Source of the DNA: JAHWJX01 sp036386655
GTDB lineage: Bacteria; Pseudomonadota; Alphaproteobacteria; Caulobacterales; Caulobacteraceae
Direction: 5' to 3'
Assembly: GCA_036386655.1 (NCBI GenBank)
Contig: DASVVG010000171.1
Coordinates: 1-39,659, forward strand
DNA: 39,659 nt
Shown in pieces: positions 1 to 7,600 of this stretch. Positions within the stretch are counted from its first letter, which is position 1. Every line of letters starts with the position of its first letter. The position numbers and the translations under genes are program-made. Below the pieces are notes generated by a model that was given only the letters and a program-made list of their open reading frames with translations, had not been told where the DNA came from and made no database searches.

Positions 1-213
1 AGCGAACTCGCTAGGTGCTCACGCGAGGTATCAGTGCACGGTCGCCGAGGTTCGGGGTAGCCGGCGGAAGAAGGGGTCCTCGCGGCAGCCGTCCACCGAG
101 AGCGAACTCTAGTCGCATTGGTCGGCCGGCGGCCGCCCACCTCGTGAATTCTGCCGACCGCGACTGGCAGGCGGTCCGCTACGTCGTTGCGGGGTAGGAC
201 GGTCGCTGGCCTC

Positions 214-435
214 TCAGGCCAGGCCCGGTCCGGTCGTGTGAGCCCGTGCCGCGGCTCGTCCGGCGATCCATTCGTCGATCTCGCTGGACAAGAACCCGAC
301 TGCGCGCGCCGAGAGTTTGATGGGCTTGGGAAACCCACCTGCCGCGATTGCGGCGTAGATCGAGCTTCGGGCTAGCCCAGTCCTGGCAATCACCTCGGGA
401 AGCCGTTCGATCGTCTTTTGCGGGCTCGTGCTCAT
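214..435 (-). CDS. AlpA-family transcriptional regulator / excisionase-like protein
   Basis: A 73-residue protein of the AlpA/MerR-like small DNA-binding family. Residues 10-55 form the winged helix-turn-helix, with the typical 'R.PEV..RTGL.RSSIY' start, the 'GGFPKPIKLS.RAVGF' core and the 'EIDEWI' ending. AlpA proteins activate the integrase or act as directionality factors of P4-like elements. The ATG is preceded by AAGGAG nine bases upstream, which supports this start. It lies just downstream of the integrase gene on the same strand, so the two probably belong to one island module. Its DNA target cannot be told from sequence; the palindrome at 1905-1922 is one candidate. The 213 bases to its left hold no recognisable gene. 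Confidence 0.85.
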   Translation of the reverse strand: MSTSPQKTIERLPEVIARTGLARSSIYAAIAAGGFPKPIKLSARAVGFLSSEIDEWIAGRAAARAHTTGPGLA

Positions 436-567
436 TCGCGGGAGCTCCTTCTCATCTCAAATCACGTCGCTTCCCGACGGAATCGAATCGCGCGTCACGA
501 CCGCCGCAGGTGCAAGAAGCTGAAGACTCCACGTGCCAGGTGGAGGGGCGAAGCGATGGCCTTCGGC

Positions 568-1764
568 CTAGATCACGTGGTTACAGAACGCCGCCCAGTC
601 CTCCATCAAGCTGCGTCGCTTCTCCAGCAGGTCCCCGCGGCGGTACGCCGCTTCAGCCTTGCCTTGGATGACGTGCGCGAGCGCCATCTCGACCACCTCA
701 TTCGGGTGCGTGGTCAGCTCGGCCGCCCAATCCCTGAAGGTCGACCGAAAGCCGTGGACCGTCAGGGTGTCTCGTCCCAGCCGGGTCATGACCTTGAGCA
801 TCGCCATATTGGAGAGGCCCCTGCCCGGTCGCGCTCCTGTGAAAATATAATCTGACTCCCGCACTCCGCTCATCTTCTCGAGCACGGCCAAAGCCGGGCG
901 GGAGAGCGGCACCCGGTGTGGACGACCCGACTTCATCCGTTCGGCCGGGACGTTCCAGATAGCTGCCTCAAGGTCCATCTCGTCCCAGGTGGCGCCGATC
1001 ACCTCCCCTGTGCGGCCGGCAGTCAGAATCGTGAACTCAAGCGCGCGCGCAGCTACAAATTCACACCCCCTGAGCTGCCTCATGAAGACCGCCACTTCAC
1101 CGTGGGCGAGCGCCGGGTGATGGACGACGGAGCGAACCTTGGTCCGCGCCGGCAGGAGCTTGTCCAAGTGGCCCCGCCACCGCGCCGGGTTCTCGCCCGT
1201 GCGAAGCTTCCGGGCGGCAGCCCAGTCCAAGACGGCTTCGACGCGGCCACGCAATCGGGAGGCGGTTTCCGTCTTTGTGCGCCAGATCGGATCCAGCGCC
1301 CGAAGCAGGAGGCCCGTGTCGATATCTTTCACCGGCCGATCGCCGAAAACCGGATGCACGTAGGTCTCGAGCGTCGCCGTCCACTGCGCGGTGTGTTTGG
1401 GGTTTTTCCATCCGGCGGCGTGCGCTTGGACGTAGGCTTCCGCGCACTGGCGAAAAGTCATCGCTCCGAGCCGCTCGGCCCGGCGCTGCGCCCGCTGAGC
1501 ATTCCGCGCCGCCAGCGGATCCACTCCCTCTCGGAGAACCTTCCGCCACAGCCGGGTCTCCTCCCGCGCTTCGGCGAGAGTCACGTCATGCGTGGTTCCG
1601 AGCCCCATTGTGCGGGCTCTTCCATCGAGCATGTACCGGAAGACCCACGACTTTGTGCCGGTTGGCGTCACACGTAGGTAGAGACCCGCCCCGTCGGCAT
1701 GCAGGCCGATCCTTGCCTGGGCGGCTACCGCCCGAACGCTCAGACGGTGGATGCCGCGAGCCAA
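568..1764 (-). CDS. P4-type tyrosine integrase (DUF4102 arm-binding domain)
   Basis: Site-specific recombinase of 398 residues. The N-terminal third is the arm-type DNA-binding domain (DUF4102; 'DGAGLYLRVTPTGTKSW', 'MGLGTTHDVTLAEAR'), followed by a core-binding SAM-like domain and the catalytic domain. Catalytic residues are visible: Arg251 in TAGRTGEV, His337 and Arg340 in HGFRSTFRDW, His364 in ALAHV and the nucleophile Tyr374 in AEAAYRRGD. All are intact, so the enzyme looks active. I chose a TTG start because AGGAGG stands seven bases before it and because family members begin near 'LARGIHRLSVRAV'. The in-frame ATG 45 bases upstream has no ribosome binding site and would add residues unlike the family. 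It and the AlpA-like gene mark the edge of a genomic island extending left of the window. Confidence 0.93.
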   Translation of the reverse strand: MARGIHRLSVRAVAAQARIGLHADGAGLYLRVTPTGTKSWVFRYMLDGRARTMGLGTTHDVTLAEAREETRLWRKVLREGVDPLAARNAQRAQRRAERLGAMTFRQCAEAYVQAHAAGWKNPKHTAQWTATLETYVHPVFGDRPVKDIDTGLLLRALDPIWRTKTETASRLRGRVEAVLDWAAARKLRTGENPARWRGHLDKLLPARTKVRSVVHHPALAHGEVAVFMRQLRGCEFVAARALEFTILTAGRTGEVIGATWDEMDLEAAIWNVPAERMKSGRPHRVPLSRPALAVLEKMSGVRESDYIFTGARPGRGLSNMAMLKVMTRLGRDTLTVHGFRSTFRDWAAELTTHPNEVVEMALAHVIQGKAEAAYRRGDLLEKRRSLMEDWAAFCNHVI

Positions 1765-1771
1765 GATCGCC

Positions 1772-1777
1772 CCTCCT
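1772..1777 (-). promoter_or_regulatory. Ribosome binding site that fixes the integrase TTG start
   Basis: Read on the minus strand this is AGGAGG, seven bases before the TTG at 1762-1764. It is a perfect Shine-Dalgarno core and decides the start in favour of TTG over the ATG at 1807-1809. Confidence 0.8.
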
Positions 1778-1904
1778 GGAAAATTGAACTTCCCAACTCC
1801 GGAAGCCAATCTTCAGCCTACAAATTGAGGCTGGATCGTCGCGGAAACCCTCGGACGTGTAAAGATCCCGATCGCCACCTTTCTGTGGAAAACCAGAGGG
1901 TTAG

Positions 1905-1922
1905 CGTATCAGATCTGATACG
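1905..1922. repeat. 18-bp perfect palindrome, candidate operator
   Basis: CGTATCAGATCTGATACG reads identically on both strands with no spacer. It lies 140 bases upstream of the integrase start and 150 bases upstream of the glutathione transferase gene. A dimeric regulator binding here could control either gene; the regulator is unknown. The perfect symmetry and AT-richer composition stand out against the GC-rich background. Confidence 0.6.
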
Positions 1923-1947
1923 TTTAGACCCCTCTAGATGACAGCGA

Positions 1948-1967
1948 GTTCGACTCCGTCTCCGCCA
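1948..1967 (+). other. Candidate attachment-site remnant resembling a tRNA-Ser 3' end
   Basis: The block reads GTTCGACTC followed by CGTCTCC and GCCA. It resembles a T-loop, an acceptor 3' strand, the discriminator G typical of tRNA-Ser, and CCA. It is about four bases too short between T-loop and acceptor for a real tRNA, and no GGAGACG partner or tRNA body lies upstream, so it is not an intact gene. P4-type integrases commonly use tRNA 3' ends, and the block sits between the integrase and core genes, as a hybrid att site would. Confidence 0.35.
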
Positions 1968-2072
1968 CCTTCCCTTCCCTGAGCACCGGTCGCCGCGCCT
2001 TCTTTTCAACGGCCAAGGCTTGAACTGCTACCGTCTCGGTTCCAGATAGCGGAGGAACCTGGAGGGATATCC

Positions 2073-2678
2073 ATGAAGCTCTACTACGCCCCCGGCGCCT
2101 GCTCGCTCGCGCCGCACATCGCCGCCCGTGAGGCGGGCGTTCCGCTGGAACTCGCGCAGGTGAGCTTCCCGAAGAAGAACGTCGAGGGCGAAGGCAGCTT
2201 CTACGACATCAACCCCAAGGGCGCCGTGCCCGCGCTGCGCCTCGACGACGGCTCCGTGCTCACCGAGAACGCCGTCCTGCTGCAGTACATCGCCGAGCAG
2301 GCGCCGCAGTCGGACCTGCTGCCGCCGGCGGGCTCGAGCGAGCGCTGGCGCCTGCTCGAGCTGGTGAACTTCATCGCGACGGAAGTGCACAAGGGCTTCG
2401 GGCCGCTGTGGAATCCCGCTGTGACGCCGGAGGTGCGCGAGGCCACGGTGCAGACGCTCGGCAAGCGCTTCGACTTCCTGCAGACGCAACTCGGCGACAA
2501 GCCGTACCTGACCGGTGAACGCTTCACCATCGCCGACGCGTACGCCTTCGCGATCCTGAGCTGGACGCGCGTCCACAAGATCGATCTCGGCCCATGGGCC
2601 GGCCTCCAGGCCTACCTGCAGCGGGTAGCCGCGCGACCCGCGGTTCAGGAGGCGCTGAAGGCCGAAGGGCTCGCCTGA
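2073..2678 (+). CDS. gstA: Beta-class glutathione S-transferase
   Basis: A 201-residue cytosolic enzyme that conjugates or transfers glutathione. Residues 1-77 form the thioredoxin-like domain, with the beta-class Cys10 in YYAPGACSLAPH, the cis-proline stretch 'KGAVPALRLDDG' and the SNAIL-like 'LTENAVLLQYIAE'. Residues 90-201 form the helical domain, with His106 (the second residue characteristic of bacterial beta-class enzymes) and the N-capping box 'LTGERFTIADAY'. Length matches the family. GGAGGG lies six bases before the ATG. It is probably monocistronic and converges with the PhyH-like gene, nine bases separating the two stops. A glutathione-gated antiporter type (Kef) is encoded 1.2 kb downstream, but no operon link is visible. 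Confidence 0.93.
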   Translation: MKLYYAPGACSLAPHIAAREAGVPLELAQVSFPKKNVEGEGSFYDINPKGAVPALRLDDGSVLTENAVLLQYIAEQAPQSDLLPPAGSSERWRLLELVNFIATEVHKGFGPLWNPAVTPEVREATVQTLGKRFDFLQTQLGDKPYLTGERFTIADAYAFAILSWTRVHKIDLGPWAGLQAYLQRVAARPAVQEALKAEGLA

Positions 2679-2687
2679 GCCCGCCCC

Positions 2688-3635
2688 TCAGGTGGTGTAG
2701 CCGGCGAACGCCTCGGGCGTTTCGTTGAGCGCGGCCAGCAGCGCCTCGTGGGCCTCGGTGAGGTTGTCCTCGGTGGCCGCGAGCTGGCCGACCTGCCCGT
2801 GCAGCCAGCGGATGGGGTCCTGCCCCTCCACCCAGCCGAGGTTCGGCTTGTGCAGCTGGTAGCCCAGCAGGCGCTGGAGCCGCTCGGGCAGCGTGCGCGC
2901 CACCTCCGGCGGCGTCGACAGGAGCAGCTTCTCTGTGGGCGCGAGCCAGCCCAGGCGGTAGCTCATCACCGCGCCCCTGCGCACGCGGTCGGAGCGGTTG
3001 GCGCCGCCGCCGTGCAGAACGCCGCCGAGCCAGAGCACGACCGATCCGGCGGGGCCCTCGGCGGAGAGGGCCTCGCCGGGCTGCGGTTCGCGGTCGCGCG
3101 GCCAGAGGTGGCTGCCCGGCACCAGCCGGGTCGCGCCGTTCTCGGCAGTGAAGTCGTCGAGCGCCCACATGGCGTTGCTCATCACCTCGAACGCATGCGG
3201 GAACGGGAACAGCTCCTCGTCGCGGTGGAGGAACTGCGCGCCCTCGCCAGGTTCGATGGCGATGGCCTGCGTGAGGTTCATCTCGATCGCGCTGCAGACC
3301 GGCGCCTGCGGGTCGGGGCCGCGCAGGGTCGCCTCCATCAGGTCGAGGACGAGCGGATGCAACGCAAGTTCGGCTGTCGAGGGCGCCTTGGCGAACAGTC
3401 CGCCGAACCGTCGGGTGGCGCGGCCGAAGAATTGTCCGGCGCCGTGGTGCGCCGCGTCGAACCAGGGCTCCAGATCGGCGCGCACCCGCTCCAGCACGTC
3501 CGCCGGCAAGGCGTTCTCGATCACCAGCACGCCCTCGCGCCGCAGGATCTCGAGCGCCGCCGCCGGGGCGATGTCCGCATCCACGCGGGCGAGCCGCGGC
3601 TCGCCGCCGCCGCTCGCGTAATCCGACTGCTTCAT
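2688..3635 (-). CDS. Phytanoyl-CoA dioxygenase (PhyH) family protein
   Basis: A 315-residue non-haem iron, 2-oxoglutarate-dependent oxygenase of the PhyH family. The iron-binding facial triad is visible as His137-Arg-Asp139 (in FLHRDE) and the distal His208 (in GGVLHGGGANRS), with arginines shortly after (RSDRVRRG) that could bind 2-oxoglutarate. The central segment between the iron ligands, 'SNAMWALDDFTAENGATRLVPGSH', is very typical of the family. Substrates in this family range from fatty acyl-CoA to ectoine and natural products, and the neighbours do not settle it. The start chosen at MKQSDYAS has GGTGGAG upstream; a much longer open frame upstream runs through the promoter region and over the antiporter gene and is not credible. 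Confidence 0.87.
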   Translation of the reverse strand: MKQSDYASGGGEPRLARVDADIAPAAALEILRREGVLVIENALPADVLERVRADLEPWFDAAHHGAGQFFGRATRRFGGLFAKAPSTAELALHPLVLDLMEATLRGPDPQAPVCSAIEMNLTQAIAIEPGEGAQFLHRDEELFPFPHAFEVMSNAMWALDDFTAENGATRLVPGSHLWPRDREPQPGEALSAEGPAGSVVLWLGGVLHGGGANRSDRVRRGAVMSYRLGWLAPTEKLLLSTPPEVARTLPERLQRLLGYQLHKPNLGWVEGQDPIRWLHGQVGQLAATEDNLTEAHEALLAALNETPEAFAGYTT

Positions 3636-3863
3636 GGCGCTCCACCTTCGGTTGCAACGTGAAGGCGAGTTGTACAGCGGCAGGCAGAGCGGCTCAACCG
3701 GGAGTGGGTGCGACAGGATCGCTCGCCCCCGCGCCGCCCGACGACGTCCGCCGGCTCGGGCGCTCGCGTGCCGCCACGCTTCCGATATAGTCCCGCCGCC
3801 GCACCGGAGAGCCCCGTGCCCCACCCCGCTTCCGCGACCCCCCGCCCCACTGGAGCCCGCTGA

Positions 3864-5777
3864 ATGGACGGGGGATTCCTGCAGCAGGCTCTGGTCTACC
3901 TGGCGGCCGCGGTGATCGCGGCCCCGCTGTTCACGCGGCTGAAGCTGGGGTCCGTGCTGGGCTACCTGGTCGCCGGCGTGCTGATCGGGCCGCACGTGCT
4001 GGGGCTCACCGGCGATCCCGAAGACGCCATGCACTTCGCCGAGTTCGGCGTCGTCATCCTGCTCTTCATCATCGGGCTGGAGATGCGGCCGGCGCTGCTC
4101 TGGAGCATGCGGCGCGCGATCTTCGGCCTCGGCGGCACGCAGGTGCTGGCCGGCGGGATCGTGCTGGCGGTCGCCGCCCTCGCACTCGGGCTGGAACTGC
4201 GGCCCGCCGTGGCGCTGGGGTTCATCCTCGCCCTCTCCTCGACCGCCATCGTGCTGCAGTCGCTGGAGGAGCGCGGGCTGCGGCAGGGCGCGATCGGCCA
4301 GGCTTCGTTCAGCGTGCTGCTGCTCCAGGACCTCGCCGTCATCCCGATGTTCGCGCTGCTGCCGCTGCTGGCGAGCATGCCCGGAACCGCCGGCGAGGCG
4401 GGCGGGAGCCTGCTGGCCGGCCAGCCCGCGTGGCTGCAGGCGGTCGCCACGCTCGCGGCCGTGGGGGCCGTACTGCTGGCCGGGAAGTTCCTGACGCGGC
4501 CGGTGTTCCGCTTCATCGCCGGCGGCGGGCTGCACGAGGTGTTCACGGCGGCCGCGCTGTTCATCGTGGTCGGCGTCACCGCGCTGATGCAGACGGTCGG
4601 CCTGTCGCCCGCGCTGGGCGCCTTCCTAGCCGGCGTCGTGCTGGCGGAGAGCGAGTACCGGCGGGAGATCGAGGCGGACATCGAGCCGTTCCGCGGGCTG
4701 TTCCTCGGGCTGTTCTTCCTCACCATCGGGTCGGGGCTCGACCTGCCCGCGCTGCTGGCGCAGCCCCTGCTCATGGTCGGGCTGGCGGCCGGACTGATGG
4801 TGCTGAAGGGCGCGGTCATCTTCGGCGTCGCGCGGACCTTCGGGCATCCGCGGCGCGACGCCGGTGCGATCGCCGCCTCGCTGGCCCAGGGCGGCGAGTT
4901 CGCCTTCGTGCTCTTCGCCTTCGCCCTCGGCGCGGGGGTGCTGGACGCGGAGACCATCGGCCTCTTCTCGGTGGTGGTGGCGCTCTCGATGGCGGGAACG
5001 CCGCTGCTGATGAGCGCCTACGAGCGCTGGGCCCGGGTGGACCGCTCCGGCGGGCAGGAGCGCGCGCCGGACGTCATCGACGACAACCGGCCCGACGCGA
5101 TCGTCGCGGGTTTCGGCCGCTTCGGACAAGTCGTGGCGCGAATCCTGATCGCCAACGGCTTCCGCACGACCGTGCTGGAGAGCAGCGCGGCGCAGGTGGA
5201 GCTGGTGCGCAAGTTCGGACGGCGCGTCTATTACGGCGACGCCACGCGGCTCGACCTGCTGCGCGCCGCCGGCGCGGAGCACGCGCGCCTGCTTGTCGTG
5301 GCCATCGACGACCGTGAGAAGGCGGCGGACCTGGTGGAGATCGCCCGCCAGGAGTTCCCGAACCTGAAGGTGGTGGCGCGCGCCTGGGACCGCCGGCACG
5401 CCTACCAGCTCTATGACAAGGGCGCGCACGCGGTGGAGCGCGAGACGTTCGAGGGCGGCCTCGCCCTGGCCTCGGCGGCGCTGCAGAACCTCGGCATGGG
5501 GCAGCGCAAGGCGCACCGGGCGGTGCAGATCTTCCGCCGCCACGATAAGGCGTTGTTCGAGCAGCTGGCGCCGCTGTGGAACGACGAGGACCGGTTCGTC
5601 GTCGCCTCTCGCGAGAGTTCGCGCGTCATGGAGACGCTGTTGCGGCAGGACCTGCTGGACCTCGGCGCCGGACTGGACGAGGACGCGTGGGAGCCGGAGC
5701 TCCCTCTGCGGGCGGCCGACCCAGACGCGGGCGAGACTCCGCGGCAGGCCGAGCGAAGCGGCGCGGAGCCGTCCTGA
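3864..5777 (+). CDS. Kef-type monovalent cation:proton antiporter (CPA2 family)
   Basis: A 637-residue inner-membrane antiporter. Residues 1-390 contain about a dozen membrane segments of the Na+/H+ exchanger fold, with family signatures such as 'LGYLVAGVLIGPHVLG', 'LALSSTAIVLQSLEERG', 'LLLQDLAVIP' and 'LAQGGEFAFVLFAFA'. Residues 408-530 are a TrkA-N (RCK) Rossmann domain with the NAD-binding GFGRFGQ and the very Kef-like 'RKFGRRVYYGDATRLDLL'. E. coli KefB and KefC export potassium when electrophiles form glutathione adducts, and this protein matches their RCK core closely. Whether it is glutathione-gated cannot be read from sequence, and no KefF/KefG partner is adjacent. The 228 bases before it are shared with the divergent PhyH gene. 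Confidence 0.92.
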   Translation: MDGGFLQQALVYLAAAVIAAPLFTRLKLGSVLGYLVAGVLIGPHVLGLTGDPEDAMHFAEFGVVILLFIIGLEMRPALLWSMRRAIFGLGGTQVLAGGIVLAVAALALGLELRPAVALGFILALSSTAIVLQSLEERGLRQGAIGQASFSVLLLQDLAVIPMFALLPLLASMPGTAGEAGGSLLAGQPAWLQAVATLAAVGAVLLAGKFLTRPVFRFIAGGGLHEVFTAAALFIVVGVTALMQTVGLSPALGAFLAGVVLAESEYRREIEADIEPFRGLFLGLFFLTIGSGLDLPALLAQPLLMVGLAAGLMVLKGAVIFGVARTFGHPRRDAGAIAASLAQGGEFAFVLFAFALGAGVLDAETIGLFSVVVALSMAGTPLLMSAYERWARVDRSGGQERAPDVIDDNRPDAIVAGFGRFGQVVARILIANGFRTTVLESSAAQVELVRKFGRRVYYGDATRLDLLRAAGAEHARLLVVAIDDREKAADLVEIARQEFPNLKVVARAWDRRHAYQLYDKGAHAVERETFEGGLALASAALQNLGMGQRKAHRAVQIFRRHDKALFEQLAPLWNDEDRFVVASRESSRVMETLLRQDLLDLGAGLDEDAWEPELPLRAADPDAGETPRQAERSGAEPS

Positions 5778-5864
5778 TTTGCGACAGATCGCCGGCTCGC
5801 GCGTTTTGCTACGGTTCAGGTTCTGGGTTCTAGTGCAGTCCGTCAGTCGTTGAGTGGAGGTCGC

Positions 5865-7082
5865 ATGGTCGAGGCTTGGTCGCTGCGGAGCTATCCCGTC
5901 GGACCCCACGAAGCGTGGGAAACCCGGCGCGAGGCTCCCGCCCAGAGCGCCCACCTCGTCGACACGACCATGTTCTACGCGCCCCGCAGCGGCGGGGTGA
6001 AGCGCTACCTCACCGCCAAGCGCGCCTGGCTGGCCAAGGCGCGGCCGGACGTCCGCCACACGCTGGTGGTCCCGGGCCCGTTCACCCGGCCCGCCGGACC
6101 GGGGCTGATGCACGTCGGCAGCGTCAAGATCCCGTTCGGCAGCGGTTACCGCTGGCCGACCAGCGTCCGGAAGTGGACGAATGAGCTGCTGGCCCTGCGT
6201 CCGGACCTGATCGAGGCTGGCGACCCGTTCGGGCCAGGCCTCGCGGCGCTGGAAGCCGGACAGGCGCTGGGCGTGCCGGTGGTGGGCTTCGCGCACGGCG
6301 ACCCCTCCGCGCAGGCCGCGCTGCACTTCGGCGAATGGGCCGAGGCTCCGGCGCGCAAGAAGCTGGGCGAAGTGCTGTGCCGTTTCGATCTGGTGGTCGC
6401 GGCGAGCCGCCATATCGCCGATCGGCTGGCCGAGGCCGGCGTCCGCGACGTCGCGATCCAGCCGCTTGGCGTCGACGTGGACACCTTCCACCCGCGCCGA
6501 CGGGACCGGGACGCGGTGCGGCGCGAATTAGGGCTGTCCCCCTCCACGCGGCTGCTGGTGTTCGCGGGCCGACCGGCGAAGGAGAAGAACGTCGAGGCGA
6601 TCATCGAGGCCGCTGGCCTGCTCGGCGCCCCGTACCACCTGCTGCTGATCTCGGCGGGGGGAACGACCGAGTGGCGCGAGGGGAACGTCACCGCCCTCCC
6701 CTACGTCGGCGAGCCCCGCGCGCTGGCGCGGATCATGTCGAGCTGCGACGCCTTCGTGCACGCCAATGACAAGGAGCCGTTCGGGCTGATCGTCCTCGAG
6801 GCGATGGCCTGCGGCCTGCCGCTGGTCGCACCCGCCGCGGGCGGGGTGGCCGAACTGGTGGACGGCGAGGTGGCGCAACTCGCGCACCGCGCGGACGGGC
6901 CGGGCGTGGCGGAGGCGATCGAGGCGCTGTTCGAGCGGGATCTCGAGGCGCTCGGACGCAGCGCCCGCAACCGCGCGGCCTCCCGTTACTCCTGGGACAA
7001 CGTGTTCGAAGGGATGGGCTCGCTCTACGCCGGGCTCAGCGGGCTGCCGGCGTTCAGCGGCCGGCTCGCAGCGGCGCACTGA
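5865..7082 (+). CDS. GT4-family glycosyltransferase
   Basis: A 405-residue GT-B-fold retaining glycosyltransferase. Residues 30-190 form the acceptor half, beginning with 'VDTTMFYAPRSGGVKRYLTAK' in two pieces and ending 'VVAASRHIADRLAEAG'. Residues 195-390 form the nucleotide-sugar half (Glycos_transf_1), with 'LGVDVDTFHP', the phosphate-binding 'FAGRPAKEKN' and the E-x7-E signature Glu304...Glu312 in EPFGLIVLE, then 'MACGLPLVAPAAGG'. It resembles bacterial mannosyltransferases, but the donor and acceptor are not known. The ATG has GGAGG only four bases upstream; an in-frame TTG at 5850 would place this ribosome binding site inside the gene, so I prefer the ATG. It may be co-transcribed with the antiporter, 87 bases upstream. 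Confidence 0.88.
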   Translation: MVEAWSLRSYPVGPHEAWETRREAPAQSAHLVDTTMFYAPRSGGVKRYLTAKRAWLAKARPDVRHTLVVPGPFTRPAGPGLMHVGSVKIPFGSGYRWPTSVRKWTNELLALRPDLIEAGDPFGPGLAALEAGQALGVPVVGFAHGDPSAQAALHFGEWAEAPARKKLGEVLCRFDLVVAASRHIADRLAEAGVRDVAIQPLGVDVDTFHPRRRDRDAVRRELGLSPSTRLLVFAGRPAKEKNVEAIIEAAGLLGAPYHLLLISAGGTTEWREGNVTALPYVGEPRALARIMSSCDAFVHANDKEPFGLIVLEAMACGLPLVAPAAGGVAELVDGEVAQLAHRADGPGVAEAIEALFERDLEALGRSARNRAASRYSWDNVFEGMGSLYAGLSGLPAFSGRLAAAH

Positions 7083-7178
7083 CGCATTGCCGTAATTTCA
7101 CGCGGGGCGAGGCAACCGCCGCGATCCTCAAAGGTTAATCCTCGGCACGCGAGTGCGCGTCAGAGGCGAGTTTTCATC

Positions 7179-7565
7179 GTGAGCGTTGCCGCCGATCCCC
7201 GTACGGTCCTCATCGCGGAGGACGAGATTCTCGTGCTCTGCCTGCTCGCCGACGCCCTCGAGGAAGAGGGCTTCCGCGTGGTGTCCGCCGAGAACGGGGC
7301 CGAGGCCCTGCAGGCCCTCGAGACGATCGAGCGAGAAGGCGGGCACGTGGACGTGCTCTTCACCGACGTGAACATGCCCGGGATCGACGGGCTGGAACTC
7401 GCGCGACGGGTGCGGGCGCTGAAGCCCGACCTTCCCATCATCTACGCCTCCGGCCGCGTGGGCGGGCTGGAGCGGCGGGACTGCGTGGAGGGCGGACGGT
7501 TCCTGCCCAAGCCTTACGTGCCTTCGCAGGCCTGCGCCGAGGTCGCCTCGGCGCTCGCCTGCTGA
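7179..7565 (+). CDS. Single-domain response regulator (CheY/CpdR-like)
   Basis: A 128-residue stand-alone receiver domain with no output domain. The phospho-acceptor is Asp63 (in LFTDVNMPGIDG), the acidic pocket is Glu14-Asp15, and the conserved lysine is Lys111 (in FLPKPY). Such proteins act by protein contact or as phosphate shuttles in relays. The start is GTG with GAGGCGAG upstream. The partner kinase is not adjacent; the hybrid kinases at 10052-13636 and 26229-28349 are possible partners but nothing here proves it. A strong hairpin follows the stop. Confidence 0.88.
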   Translation: MSVAADPRTVLIAEDEILVLCLLADALEEEGFRVVSAENGAEALQALETIEREGGHVDVLFTDVNMPGIDGLELARRVRALKPDLPIIYASGRVGGLERRDCVEGGRFLPKPYVPSQACAEVASALAC

Positions 7566-7567
7566 TC

Positions 7568-7593
7568 GCCGGCCCTCCTGAGGAAGGGCCGGC
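7568..7593. terminator. Hairpin terminator between convergent genes
   Basis: A nine-base perfect stem (GCCGGCCCT paired with AGGGCCGGC) with an eight-base loop starts two bases after the response regulator stop and lies seven bases beyond the stop of the convergent Thr/Ala-rich gene. It could serve both directions. The T-tract is weak. Confidence 0.6.
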
Positions 7594-7600
7594 TTCCGAC

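Larger units (their letters stand above)
1765..2072. other. Gene-free junction between the integrase and the chromosome
   Basis: These 308 bases hold no convincing coding region. They contain the integrase ribosome binding site (1772-1777), an 18-bp perfect palindrome (1905-1922), a tRNA-3'-end-like block (1948-1967) and the promoter and leader of the glutathione transferase gene. P4-type integrase genes usually start next to their attachment site, so the island boundary probably falls here. Confidence 0.55.

Noticed and set aside
1880..1970. Intact tRNA-Ser gene
   Set aside because: Only a 3'-end-like block is present; the T-stem does not pair, the spacing is short and there is no 5' acceptor strand or anticodon arm.
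3636..4535. 300-codon upstream extension of the PhyH-like gene
   Set aside because: It overlaps the antiporter gene in antisense, has shadow-like composition, and the internal ATG with GGTGGAG gives a normal-length family member.
5850..5864. TTG start for the glycosyltransferase
   Set aside because: It would place the GGAGG ribosome site inside the coding region; the ATG 15 bases later is better supported, despite the short spacing.
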